This document shows, piece by piece, positions 45,901 to 55,005 of a stretch of DNA of 64,000 bases. The position numbers and the translations under genes are program-made. The notes beneath the pieces are model-generated. The model saw only the letters and a list, made by a program, of their open reading frames with translations, ran no database searches and was not told the DNA's origin. Where the stretch lies: contig NC_092801.1 of NCBI RefSeq assembly GCF_918797505.1, positions 10,354,001 through 10,418,000 of the forward strand, given 5' to 3'. Positions within the stretch are counted from its first letter, which is position 1, and every line of letters starts with the position of its first letter. Origin of the DNA: Bemisia tabaci (lineage: Eukaryota; Arthropoda; Insecta; Hemiptera; Aleyrodidae).

Positions 45901-48900
45901 ACGAATGCACGATGCACTCGATCGATACTCACTCGAAAAGGACGGAACATTTCAGACATGTCGGAGGGAGGTCCATCAAGGCACAATGAACTTTCCGTGT
46001 AAAAAAGAAGACCGCAAACTATTGCCAGTCGGGGAATGGTCAACATGAGAGCTGGGTCGTACTGGTCGATTTGATCTTGAGATAGTAATCCTAACTTTAA
46101 TGCTCTGTAAAATAAATACAAGTTTGTTAGGAGAAGTAATGAATGTAATAATGAAACAATGAAAAAGCAGGGAATTAGAAAAATGCAAGCATAATTTTTT
46201 AAACTTAGTGACCAGCACTCGTTATTTGACTCTTCAGGTTTTCAGGCATTAACTTTCATTACATTTGCATGGAAACTGCCAAATTTGGTCCTAATATTTG
46301 TAAACTCATTCAACTTCCAATAAGGACTGGAAGCTAAGGTGTACTGAAGAAAAATTCAGGCTAAAGCTCCAAAAGCTACTTAGAACTCAACAAATTTTAT
46401 TAATAAAACAATTGCAAATTTCCTAAAAGCCAATTTGAAAAACTACATCTGGTTCATTGGAATATTTTAGATTAAAATATGTGAGCACAAAACCTCAGAC
46501 TCTTCACTTAGAAAAAAATGAGAAAAAAATCTGTGTCTATCATCAGGGTCAAAAGAATCCTTGAATTTCAAAATTTTTCAGCTTTTCCCTAGCTCTTCTT
46601 TGTTTTTGAGCTAAAAATTTCCCAGCTTTTCCCAAACCTTCCAATGGTGAAAAGCATGGGAATGCTTGTTTTAAGATATAATCTTATGCAAAATTTCACT
46701 TCAGCAGATACAGTATGTGGATACAACCTCGATCATTCAAAAGGATCAACAGGATTATAGAATTCAGGGTTTGATGACAGAATTTCTTGACTTTCCTCTG
46801 CGTTTTCACGGACGATTTAAAGTGCTGACTTTTTTAAGTTTCTCCTGACTGTTTAAAAACTTGTGACTCAAGAAATTTTGCTACACCGACTTTGACCATA
46901 AAATCGATGACATGTAAAATTTGGTTCCAAATTCCAATTTCGAACACAAGATTCCATTTAAATCAGAGAGGATCAACAGAGTTTTTTGGACTTTGCCAAG
47001 GTGACGAGTGACTCTGTATCATCTGATAATGAAGCATTCCCTCATTTCTAAACTCAAATTTTCTACTGGTTTTGAAGAACAGAACAATTGAAAAGGTAAT
47101 AATTAGTAATTACCTTTGTAAAGTCTCTGAGAATAGAACAATAACCAACTGCTGGAGCTGATATTCATGGGCAGTTTTGACGGGTACCATCGCAGAAACA
47201 TAGCAGAGCTCAAACTCTGCGAGCAGATGATCGAACATCTTCAATGACTCGATTAGCCTGTCAGCGTATAACTCGTTGAACATGTTAAGCTGGTGGAGTG
47301 AGTTTGAGCGCAAGCTGTGTTCGCGCAACAGTGTCCGCACATTCTCCAGCGATTTGGTCAACGCTTTTGCCAGAGGGCGCATGGCGGACGATTCATTCTC
47401 CCGGTTTAAGATACTTGATCCTGCAGCCAGGCACTGTTAACAAAAATTTGATTGTTATTTTTACCATAAACAACATCGAGAAAACAATAAGGAGATCGGC
47501 GTGACTCTATAATCTAGGGAAAGCTGTAAAAACTCTACGCAGGCAATTAGATGTTATGACGCCAGGAAATTGTGATTTGAAATGAGACTACAAATTGCAC
47601 TGTCTTCAATAAATAAATAAAGTAGTGGTCGTAGAAAATAAATTTGTTTGGCTTAAAAGCAAAATTAATAAAGTAATAAATAAATAAAAAAAAAAAGATT
47701 GGTCATTATAAATTCAATTTCCACTACCTGAAAACATAAAAGACCAGGGTTTTGCAAAAGGTTCCACTTAGCTTCAAGTAACTGGCCTTGAATACTTTAA
47801 ATAAGAAATGGACGGATTTAACCAAAATAAACCAAATGCATTGTATTTTACCTAATTTCCTCTCATATTTGGACTGCATTTAGCAATTTGGAACTATAAG
47901 ATCTGGCCCGGTTTAAAAACAACGTATGTGCCATTAATTTCCCTATGCACATGATTGTTTTTTCAGATGAGCCAGAATTTATAGTTCCAAATTGCAAAAT
48001 GCAGTCCATTTTACTCTTGTAAAGAAAAGAATAATTAAACAATTTTTTTAAGCAGGATCGCTAAAGTAAGTTATCCTGAACAATTTTCCTGAGTACTCCG
48101 AGGTCTCTTTCCTCATGGGCAGTTAAAAATGGACTATGTTTTGCAATAAAGAACTACTAATGTTCTAACTCATCACAGAAACAACCTATGCGCAACTAAT
48201 TTCTCAATGCAGGAAGGTATTCATATGAACGAATATAGTAGTTCCTATTGTAAAATGTTGTCCAAATATGGAAAAACTTGAGATGAAATTTCTTGAACTC
48301 AAAATAATCAATGAATGGTGAGCATTGATTTACATTATAAGCTGTAAGCAAAAGCTCAACAACTTTCACGTCCTCGAAATACGTTACATCAGCATGTTTT
48401 GTAATAAATTAATTGGGAAGATTTATAAAATTACTACTCATTAACATAACTCAGCTAAAAATTATATGAACTGCATCAGCTGAGGTGGTTGGTATCTTTC
48501 TAGAATACTGCCGTGCTAGGGAAAAACGCCGTATGAACCTTCAGGCGTTGCCAAATTTCCTTCGATAAAACTCGAATTTCCTGGTTGACTAATGAGTATT
48601 TTCCTTCCGATTATTCAGCTAATGTTGTTCGCTATTTCACCAAAATGCCCTGAATATTTCGAGTAAAAATATGCATAAGTTTCCTCAAAAATAAACGTTT
48701 AATTGAAGGAAATGTGGCTACTCTTGAATGATCATACGGCGTTCTCCCTTATCACGGCAAAATAAAACAATACATTTTTCTGACAGAAATGTCAGGGAAA
48801 TACACGAATCTCTATTTAAAAGCAAGAAAAGATATAAACGGTAACTATGATTGAAATTTCGTAATAACAAGATAATGGAATTGATAAGACAGACTTTTAC

Positions 48901-51900
48901 GCTTCGATTCGATTTGAAAATTCTAGACCATGAAGAACAAATAGCAGAGTACAATCTATTTAGAGTTGCTTCTACGCCTCACGCCCTAGAAACGCCCACG
49001 CATTTTACTTTTTTTATTGATAACTCCTGTTCTTGAATACTAATGGATGAAATATCTAACAATTAATCATAGCGATGAACATTTCAGTAGTTGATGCGCA
49101 AACGGTCTCAGACTGGGAATTACACGATGAGACTTATCAGTTGATTAAATTTTAAAATCAAACATCAAGACTGACATTCTGGGAGATTCAGGGTGTCTAG
49201 CAATTTTCAAAAAAAAAAAACAATCCCTGACATTTCCTTGAATTCCCTGAAGAAAACGGCGAAAAAATCGGGTAAAAATTTAAAATACCCTGACAGACGG
49301 AAAAAAAAAAAATTCCTTGGCATTTCCCTGACAAAAAGGACAAATATTCCCAATTTTTCGACAGGGTTGAACTGAATAGTTGTAAGGAAGAATTTGTTCA
49401 TGTTTTCTGGATATAATATAATAAATAGCGTAAAATATAAGAAGCCTGAATTTGTGCGAGATATTTTCGTCTCGTTTTTAAGATTTAAACGACATCAGCA
49501 GACAAAAATACATTCAACATTCGTTTTTAAAAGAAATTCTGGCAGACATTTTGGTAGAAATCTCTGCAAGAATAAAATTCGCGAAAAATTTTCCGAAAAA
49601 TCCGAGTTTTTCGATTTCCCTGACGTTCGACTGACACGAAAATCGCTTGCAAAATAAAATTCCCTGACATGCCGAATTTTTGCGGATTCCCAGACGTCTA
49701 CCCTGATTTTCCTGACACCAAAAAAAAAAAAAAAATCCCTGACACTTGCCGGTCCTCCCGGTTTCCCGCTTGCTAGACATATCATTCATATAATATTAAT
49801 AATATATAATATATATAATATATATTATATATAATATATAATATATATATATATAATATATATAATCTATATAAATAAAATCGTTGGGGGTTTCACTGTA
49901 ACGCTTATTTCTGGAGTTCTACCGGACCGATTTCGACGATGCTTGACTCTGGTTAAAGCCCTTGACGTCCCGATGTCCGCAAAATTTTCAGACTTCCAAA
50001 TTTTTCAGCCTCTTTCGCTTAAGACGCTTTTAAAGCCAAATCCACCCCCCTCCGACCTTAAGTTTCCGAGAGTTGCGGTATGTTTCCGTTGTAACGCCTA
50101 ATTTGAGAGATCTACCGGGGCGATTTTTACGATTTTTGGGTCGACCGCAAGCTCCTAGCTTCTAGATGCTCGCAAAATTGTCAGACTTCCAAATTTTTCA
50201 GACTCTTCTTCCTGAGACGCTCTTAAAGCAAAATCCACCCCCCTCCGGCCTTAAGTTCCCGGGAATTGGTTATGTTCCTGTTGTAACGCCTATTTTGAGA
50301 GATCTACCGGGGCGATTTTTACGATTTTTGGGTCGATTGAAAGCTTCTAGCTCCTAGATGCTCGCAAAACTATGAGAATTTCCAATTTTTCAGCCATATC
50401 TGTGTAAACCGCTGAGAGATGCAAATAGACCCCTCTCCATATTACTACTACACAGCCTTCACCCAACGCCGAAGGTCAAACTCGGACTCAGTCTCAGCAC
50501 TGCTCTGTCTGAATAAAAGGAAGCCGCCCCAGATACGTGGTTCCATAAAACTGTCGAAGCGGTGCGATGACATGGGTTTTCCCGTCCTTTTGTCTAACAA
50601 CCCTCGAGCCCGAGACTGCTCGCTACGGGATCGCAGCCCTATTGTCTCATATGCCAAACAAAATCTGACCCTCAAAATTTAAAGACAATAAAAATGCAAT
50701 TTTTTCTATCATTCGGAAATTGTTTTTACAGTGTATATTTTTCGATTCGCGGTGAAATTTTGAGCAGAATGGTGGTCAAACTAATGAAAATACATGATTC
50801 TACGGTACACTAAGATCGATACCACAACTGCTGCATTTATAACTTGCTGAACGATATTTCCGTTACTTATCAACATATCACGACGAAATTTAGTTCATTG
50901 TAATATACTTTTTTAGCAGAGCGTAAATTTACTGAGAAAGTTGAAATCGAACCCGATGAGAGAAATTTCATCAATTTTTTTGGAGCTCCACTAGGCCGAG
51001 CAGGAAGGGAAAAAAGGATGACGAATTGAGATCTATTGCTGCCGCCTGGTCTCCTGACTGTCCAGGCCCAGCTGTTCTTGAACGCTTTGACGAGATTTTG
51101 TCGGCAGACGAGTCAAAACATGATTTTCCGACCAGGGAGCGACATCCAAACCTCGCGCTAATCCTCTCATTGTATTTTTATTGGAGGTATGTCCGAATAC
51201 TTTGAAGAAAACCGAAAATGGTCTCTTTTTTAAAGCGTAGTGTTTGCAATTCTGCCGTGCTAAGGAAGAACGACATATGAACATTCGGGAGTTGCCAAAT
51301 TTTCTTTGATAAAATGTTTATTTTTGAGGAAAATTATGAATATTTTCCCCATGAAATATTCAGACGTTTTAGATCAAATTAAAAACAAAAGTATCCAAAA
51401 TTTTCAAAAATTTTCCTGAAATTTAGCGGTTTTCCAGGGGAAATTTGGCAACGTCTGAAGACTCATACGGTGTTCTTCCTTACCAATGCAGAATTATGTT
51501 TGTCCCTCCCGTTACCCCTACATCAGCTACCTTTATCGAAGAGCAAAGGAAAACCGTGGGAAAAAACAGGAAACAAAATGTTTTCAGGACTGAATTGCTT
51601 CCTCTGAGTTGCTCCGAAAATCAGTCTATTCGTGTACGCTGCCAACTTAGCTGCATCCTGCATCTCGAGAGCAACACTGATTAGATTTCGAAATCTCGCG
51701 ACTTTTTGAGAGGTTGCCCATCGCTCATCTGCTTTCGTCGGATACGTTCTTTTACGGTTATGTTAGTTGATCAATGGGTACTTAACAATATCTGCTCAAT
51801 TTTTCTTTCTTTTTTCACGGAACAGTTCCGATTTGTGAGTGTCCGATATTGAGTGATACTATTTTGCCTCTGTATTCGCGAGATACGTTCTTTTGCGGCC

Positions 51901-53785
51901 GCGCCAGTCGATGAATGGATATTTAGCAATTTCTACTCATACTTTCTTTCCTTTCTTTTTTTACGGAATATCCTCGGTTTTTTAGTGTCCAACCCAGTGC
52001 GAGGCTATTGTACACCTGTTTTCGCCAGAAACGTTCTACACAATTTCTACTCATATTTTCTGGGTGCAAATGTGCGAGATTGTTGCGTCCTGTGCATGAA
52101 GTTTGTCTCTTTTTAGTGCGTATACTAATTAATGAGTCTAATAATTTACACATTCAAACAATTCACTCGAATTTTTTACGCAGAATGTTCCTTGAGTGAG
52201 TAGCTAACGACTAGAAGGAGTAACTCCAAATTTACATGTATTTTGCCGGTCAGTGCCGAGTAACCGAAAATCCTTCTTTTATAAGGTAATACGTTTTGTA
52301 CCCCGTTCGTTCATACTTTTGCGCGAAATTCATTTGAAAATACATCCATTTATATGATGGCCAAATGCATGAGATGCTTTTTTTCATGTAACATTCGAAA
52401 TTTGCTCTTTTCTTAAGTCCTAAATTTCTCTACTACTGGCGCCACCCGACGTATGATTGTTTAAGTCTGTAGCTTTGGCGTGGTGTTGGCTGGAGTCCTG
52501 GAGGACGCCAGTGAGCTACTCCTCCTGGCCAATACCAAGTGCGCAGGGCTTACATTGTCATATTCCGGAGGGACTTCGCCTTATTTAACTCACAGTTAAT
52601 GCCCCCCCCCCCCCCCCCCCCCCCGAAGAAAAATCCCTTACAGGAAAACTATCCATAATGCTTCTTGGCAATTTCGCGTAATTTCGTTTTTCTTTTGAAA
52701 ATTTACAAGGAAGATCATTACGGAACTGAAAACAGGTAAACTAATTTAGGAAGGAATGCCTCTCGTATTCATGTATTCAGAAGAGTTCTTATTGGATTAC
52801 ATTACTTTATCATCTTTTTGCATTTACGGCACGGAATACGGCTCGCTTGCGAGCCGTAAGTCACTCGCGAAGCGAGTGACCGGGGGTCCAGGGGGCGGAG
52901 CCCCCGGCTAGACGCGAGGCGAGCGAAGCGAGCCACAGCGGCTAGTATATAATAATATTCATTTTCAGGTTAGGCTAGTGTTCGACAAGACAGCCGTAAG
53001 TGCTATCTTCTGTATGCTTTCGTGGTTGCGTTTTGGGCACACAACAAACAAGTTAGAAATTGACAGAGGAGGGCGACACTTTACTTGAAAGCACTGTTTT
53101 CATTGGCTCTCTGGAGGAATAATGTCCAGGGTGTCTACTAAAACAGGCTGACTAAAAATCAGTGCTTTCAAAGTACTTTTCCAGTCCATTCCCAAGAAAT
53201 TCAGTACCTCCTCAACAGAGAAATTCAGTAATTTTTCCGCACCTCCAAATGACGAAATTCGAAAATTTTCAAAAATTTGAATTTCTCGCTCAAAATTGCA
53301 ACAAAAATGACAAAAATTCCGGACCTCCTCGCGAAATTCCGCACTTTTTCAGTACTTCCGCACCGCCCTTAAAAAATCAGTACTATATCCGGACTTGTAG
53401 ACACCCTGATGTCACTTACTGCTGTCTTGCCTGAACCTACGTCATTTTTGGCGCACTTGCGGCTTTCTCATATGTCTCGTTTTGATACGATTAAGATGAA
53501 CTTTGCTGTTTAAACCATGTCAGTGATTTCATCTAAAAGAGTTGAGACAAATTTTGATGGAAACGCGATTTCAAAAATTTGACATTTACTGCTCTCCTCG
53601 CTATCACGGCAGCATTGAGACTGGCGAATTTTTTCCCTTAAAAATGTAAGTACCTCTGCTCCAAACCACAGCTGACCCGCCAGATTGTCCTGCATGACGT
53701 CATCCGGGAACTTGGCTCGAAAGTCACGATCGGCCCTCTCATTCGGAATGAGCTCATCCATAATTTTATTGCAAATCGTCAGGAC
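36798..53785 (-). CDS. LST2: LST2 / ZFYVE28, FYVE-domain endosomal protein; 3' ten exons, 5' end outside window
   Basis: Lateral signaling target protein 2 binds PtdIns3P on endosomes through a C-terminal FYVE domain and negatively regulates EGF-receptor signalling. Ten exons (53654-53785, 47114-47433, 45933-46104, 44580-44710, 42875-44119, 42119-42205, 39959-40081, 38616-38800, 37493-37695, 36798-36929) join in frame to 909 codons plus stop. Family blocks, in order: [47 protein letters not shown]; a long Ser/Asp-rich middle; [20 protein letters not shown]; then FYVE with WVPDD (836-840 of the visible part), [10 protein letters not shown] (856-865), RVC (889-891) and all eight zinc-binding Cys (845, 848, 861, 864, 869, 872, 891, 894). 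About 60 N-terminal residues (the FRKWLYKP region) are missing; I searched 53786-64000 on the minus strand by eye without finding them. Confidence 0.94.
37493..37695 (-). CDS. LST2: LST2 exon: linker and first half of FYVE finger
   Basis: The acceptor TTTATAG precedes GTGATCTTC (Gly completed across the junction); the donor is AAG|GTAAAT in phase 0. After an acidic linker it encodes [34 protein letters not shown]: the WxxD motif, the first four zinc-binding Cys and the [10 protein letters not shown] basic motif that contacts PtdIns3P. Confidence 0.95.
38099..38538. repeat. 440-bp foldback, ATGGGACAGTTTCGCTGG arms
   Basis: The left arm (ATGGGACAGTTTCGCTGGTT, ACAGAATCA onward) pairs with the right arm over about 200 nt, including ACTACGTTCAATATTAA and GTGACACCCTTGGTTTCTT. 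The whole element could form one long hairpin. It lies in an LST2 intron. Confidence 0.85.
38616..38800 (-). CDS. LST2: LST2 exon: [20 protein letters not shown] ... EEHP
   Basis: The acceptor CGTTGCAG precedes ATCTAGTGA; the donor is CCTG|GTACGT in phase 1. It encodes the near-invariant [36 protein letters not shown] block, then an acidic linker with [11 protein letters not shown]. Confidence 0.94.
39959..40081 (-). CDS. LST2: LST2 exon: [20 protein letters not shown] ... AKF
   Basis: The acceptor TTTTTGCAG precedes TTGCAGTGT; the donor is TTCAG|GTCAGC; phase 2 at both ends. It encodes an acidic linker followed by [20 protein letters not shown], aligning to the TREKIRSRF sequence before the conserved DLIHRLFVC block. 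Confidence 0.9.
40254..41995. mobile_element. 1742-bp CAGGGTGGCAAG element with 5-bp target duplication
   Basis: It begins CAGGGTGGCAAG and ends CTTGCCACCCTG, flanked by GAGGA on both sides (40249-40253 and 41996-42000). Subterminal TTCCCTGACTTTTCCCTGAC repeats occur at both ends. No transposase is visible. The core at 41370-41850 is CpG-rich and unlike the AT-rich remainder; on the minus strand it ends in ATGTGCTCAG|GTAAGT (donor at 41363). It occupies 1742 of the 2037 bp of this LST2 intron. Confidence 0.8.
42119..42205 (-). CDS. LST2: LST2 exon: serine-rich 29-residue segment
   Basis: The acceptor CTTTTTCAG precedes GAGTAGCAG; the donor is AGCAG|GTCAGT; phase 2 at both ends. It encodes [20 protein letters not shown] and YPSMSVTS, comparable to the SSSSTAGSCSS run in human LST2. 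Because its length is a multiple of three it could be skipped without frame loss. Confidence 0.85.
42875..44119 (-). CDS. LST2: LST2 large central exon, Ser/Asp-rich, with cysteine cluster
   Basis: A 1245-nt exon between an ATTTTTCAG acceptor and the AGCAA|GTGAGT donor (phase 2 on both sides). It encodes 415 residues rich in Ser, Asp and Glu, probably disordered and phosphorylated. A cluster [19 protein letters not shown] plus two further Cys resembles a small Cys-rich patch (SCVCCGSCG) in the human protein. The frame is open throughout, unlike neighbouring DNA. Little else is conserved, as is normal for this region. Confidence 0.9.
44580..44710 (-). CDS. LST2: LST2 exon: [10 protein letters not shown] ... 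LNKP
   Basis: The acceptor TTTTTCAG precedes ACCCTGTTA; the donor is CCCAG|GTCAGT in phase 2. It encodes [20 protein letters not shown] and [11 protein letters not shown], matching TLLRKIRDLLQTLTEEELHT of the human protein. The end of the helical domain is here; low-complexity sequence follows. Confidence 0.92.
45933..46104 (-). CDS. LST2: LST2 exon: [10 protein letters not shown] ... MFRPFR
   Basis: The acceptor TTTTACAG precedes AGCATTAAAG (Arg completed across the junction); the donor is CGA|GTGAGT in phase 0. It encodes [20 protein letters not shown] and [10 protein letters not shown], among the most conserved LST2 blocks. Confidence 0.94.
47114..47433 (-). CDS. LST2: LST2 exon: [10 protein letters not shown] ... 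ETLQR
   Basis: The acceptor GTTAACAG precedes TGCCTGGCT; the donor is AAAG|GTAATT in phase 2. It encodes [39 protein letters not shown] and [20 protein letters not shown], helical N-terminal LST2 domain sequence. Confidence 0.94.
47871..48007. repeat. GGACCACATTTTGCAA foldback family, copy 3
   Basis: GGACTGCATTTAGCAATTTG and GAACTATAA are mirrored by TTATAGTTCCAAATTGC and GCAGTCC. It lies in an LST2 intron. Confidence 0.8.
48131..48264. repeat. GGACCACATTTTGCAA foldback family, copy 4
   Basis: GGACTATGTTTTGCAATAAA is mirrored by the end TTGTAAAATGTTGTCC. It lies 124 bp from copy 3. Confidence 0.7.
48508..48759. repeat. CTGCCGTGCTAAGG foldback family, copy 2
   Basis: CTGCCGTGCTAGGGAAAAACG and CCGTATGAAC are mirrored by ATACGGCGTTCTCCCTTAT and CACGGC. 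It lies in an LST2 intron. Confidence 0.85.
49189..49779. mobile_element. CAGGGTGTCTAGCAA element with CCCTGAC subterminal repeats
   Basis: The left end CAGGGTGTCTAGCAATTTTC pairs with GCTTGCTAGACAT at the right, where the last bases are altered. Many CCCTGACATTTCC-like repeats occur at both ends. It belongs with the elements at 40254, 53127 and 56774. It abuts an AT microsatellite. Confidence 0.65.
49787..49864. repeat. AT-rich microsatellite, target of the Helitron candidate
   Basis: Imperfect (AT)n/(TAATA)n. The sequence resumes as TATATAATAATATTC after 52945, consistent with an insertion into an AT dinucleotide. Confidence 0.8.
49896..50410 (+). repeat. About 191-bp tandem repeat inside the Helitron candidate
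   Basis: Units begin near 49896, 50087 and 50279 with TGTAACGC and share GAGAGATCTACCGGGGCGAT, TTTTACGATTTTTGGGTCGA and CAAATCCACCCCCCTCCG. About 2.7 units; the first is the most diverged. Confidence 0.85.
51252..51491. repeat. CTGCCGTGCTAAGG foldback family, copy 3, nested in the Helitron
   Basis: CTGCCGTGCTAAGGAAGAAC and mirrored GGTGTTCTTCCTTACCAATGCAG ends with the standard inner AGTTGCCAAATTT / AAATTTGGCAACGTCTGA arms. Insertion postdates the host element. Confidence 0.8.
51720..52110. repeat. Degenerate tandem repeat of about 150 bp
   Basis: Repeated phrases GATACGTTCTTTTRCGG, GATGAATGGATATTTAGCAA-like and TTTCTACTCATA occur two to three times within the Helitron candidate. Confidence 0.6.
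52602..52624. repeat. Homopolymer C tract, 23 nt
   Basis: An uninterrupted C run in the 3' part of the Helitron candidate. Its length may be a sequencing artefact. Confidence 0.85.
52985..53640. repeat. Second copy of the 7126-7440 repeat, interrupted
   Basis: Matches the first copy across GAGGGCGACACTTTACTTGA, TTGCTGTTTAAACCATGTCA and CTCGCTATCACGGCAG, but is split by the 53127-53408 element. It runs to within 14 bp of the LST2 exon donor at 53653. Confidence 0.6.
53127..53408. mobile_element. 282-bp CAGGGTGTCTAC element with 5-bp target duplication
   Basis: It begins CAGGGTGTCTAC and ends GTAGACACCCTG, flanked by ATGTC on both sides (53122-53126 and 53409-53413). The interior holds inverted TTTTTCAGTACTTCCGCACC-type repeats. 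Related copies are at 56774-57089 and about 61215-61485. Confidence 0.9.
53654..53785 (-). CDS. LST2: LST2 first visible exon
   Basis: The acceptor GTGTTTCAG precedes GTCCTGACG; the donor is GAG|GTACTT; phase 0. The peptide [20 protein letters not shown], then [20 protein letters not shown] and FGAE, matches human residues from about 63. Visible residue 25 (Lys in [10 protein letters not shown]) aligns with human Lys87, the reported monoubiquitination site controlling endosomal localisation. The upstream intron begins with a duplicated segment. Confidence 0.93.
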
Positions 53786-53787
53786 CT

Positions 53788-54640
53788 GAAACACGAGCAA
53801 ATCATCAGCTTCCTTGATAAAACACACGCTAGAAAAACACGCACACGGAAAAAAAATTGAAAGTAGATTTAGCATTTATACTGTTAAAAAAATGTGCAAC
53901 AAGTATCACATGCTGATTTTACAAATAAATAAATAAATGCTAACTCAACATTGAATTTGTTCACATAACCGTGGACGTAGTTAGCGTAGCATTTTTGAAA
54001 TTACACATTTTTACAGCATTTTTGAATCAGCATTTATACTTGTCGCACATTTTTTTAACATTTTTAATGCTAAAACAACAATTAATTTTTCTCCGTGCAT
54101 GATGATTCCAGTATTGTAAATTTTCCACCTAAATCATATTTGCAAAAAAAGTATTCAAAAAATTGATTTCTATACCGCCGTGCTAAGGAAAAACGCCGTG
54201 TGAGCATCCGAGAGTTGCCAAATTTCCTTCGATAAAATGATTAATATTGAGGAAATTTACGAAGATTTTTCCTTGAAATTTTCAGGAACTTTAGTTGAAA
54301 TTGCGAGCAAAATTATCGGAAAAATTAGATGAAAAATACCAAACACAAACAAATCATCAGTTTCCTTGATAAAACACACGTGATGAGGACAGAGCTAGAA
54401 AAACACGCATGATGATTCCAGTATTGTAAATTTTCCACCTAAATCATATTTACAAAAAAGGTATTCAAAAAATTGATTTCCATACCGCCGTGCTAAGGAA
54501 AAAAGCCGTGAGAACATTCGAGAGTTGCCAAATTTCCTTCGATAAAATGATAAATATTGAGGAAATTTACGAAGATTTTTCCTTGAAATTTTCAGGAACT
54601 TTAGTTGAAATTGCGAGCAAAATCATCCGAAAAATTAGCT
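53788..54640. repeat. Tandem duplication beside an LST2 splice acceptor
   Basis: Unit 1 starts at 53788, three bases beyond the LST2 exon, and unit 2 at about 54342. Both share AAATCATCAGYTTCCTTGAT, CTAGAAAAACACGC, ATGATTCCAGTATTGTAAAT and part of a CTGCCGTGC foldback. Unit 1 is lengthened by the insertion at 53843-54097. Unit 1's foldback stops at the duplication joint; unit 2's is complete. Confidence 0.85.
53843..54097. mobile_element. ACGGAAAAAAAATTGA MITE inserted into duplication unit 1
   Basis: ACGGAAAAAAAATTGA and mirrored TTAATTTTTCTCCGT ends; internal TGCTAACTCAACATT and AGCATTTTTG arms. Unit 2 keeps the uninterrupted site (AAACACGCATGATGATT), so the insertion is bounded to within 2-3 bp. 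A related copy lies at about 8609-8786. Confidence 0.8.
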
Positions 54641-54735
54641 GAAAAATATTCTTGAGTTTTACAGGAAATTCGTGTTTTATCAAAGGAAATTTGGCAACGC
54701 ATGAAGGTTCATACGGCGCTTTTCCTTAGCATAGT
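54485..54735. repeat. CTGCCGTGCTAAGG foldback family, complete copy in duplication unit 2
   Basis: CCGCCGTGCTAAGGAAAAAAG and the mirrored ATACGGCGCTTTTCCTTAG end; inner AGTTGCCAAATTTCCTTCGA / AGGAAATTTGGCAACGC. The truncated sister copy is at 54175-54339. Confidence 0.85.
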
Positions 54736-54784
54736 TCAAACATAATTTTTGAGAGAGTGAAAAATTTTACAGCCGGGGTCAAGT

Positions 54785-55005
54785 TACAAGTCAAATGAAT
54801 AAAATGAATTAAAAAATTCCGCGTTCTCATTGGCGCACGAGGATTTATTTTATTGGGACGCGTTTCGCAGGTGCGGTTCACTCCTCAGATGTTCGCAGCC
54901 GGCTGCGGATGGAATAGCCATAGCTCGAAAACGCGTCCTAATGAAATAAGTTCTGGTGAAAGTGAGCACACGAAATTTTTTTTATTCATTTAACTTTTTA
55001 AAAAA
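54785..55005. repeat. Probable foldback, ACGCGTTTCG arms
   Basis: AAATGAATAAAATGAATTAA and GGGACGCGTTTCG are roughly mirrored by AAAACGCGTCC and TTTTTTTTATTCATTTAA. Arms are imperfect. Confidence 0.45.

Larger units (their letters stand above)
49866..52945 (+). mobile_element. Non-autonomous Helitron candidate, 3.08 kb
   Basis: It starts A|TCTATATAAATAAAA and ends GGCTAG|T, as Helitrons do (5' TC, 3' CTRR, insertion between A and T, no target duplication). The 3' end has three GC hairpins: 52838-52857 (GGCTCGC/GCGAGCC), 52862-52878 (CACTCGC/GCGAGTG) and 52891-52905 (GGGGGC/GCCCCC). No Rep/helicase frame is present. Internal contents: tandem repeats near the 5' end, a nested foldback at 51252-51491 and a C-tract. 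It lies in an LST2 intron. Confidence 0.65.

Noticed and set aside
52602..52624. C23 tract as a G-quadruplex or i-motif signal
   Set aside because: A simple homopolymer inside a transposon is more likely slippage or a sequencing artefact.
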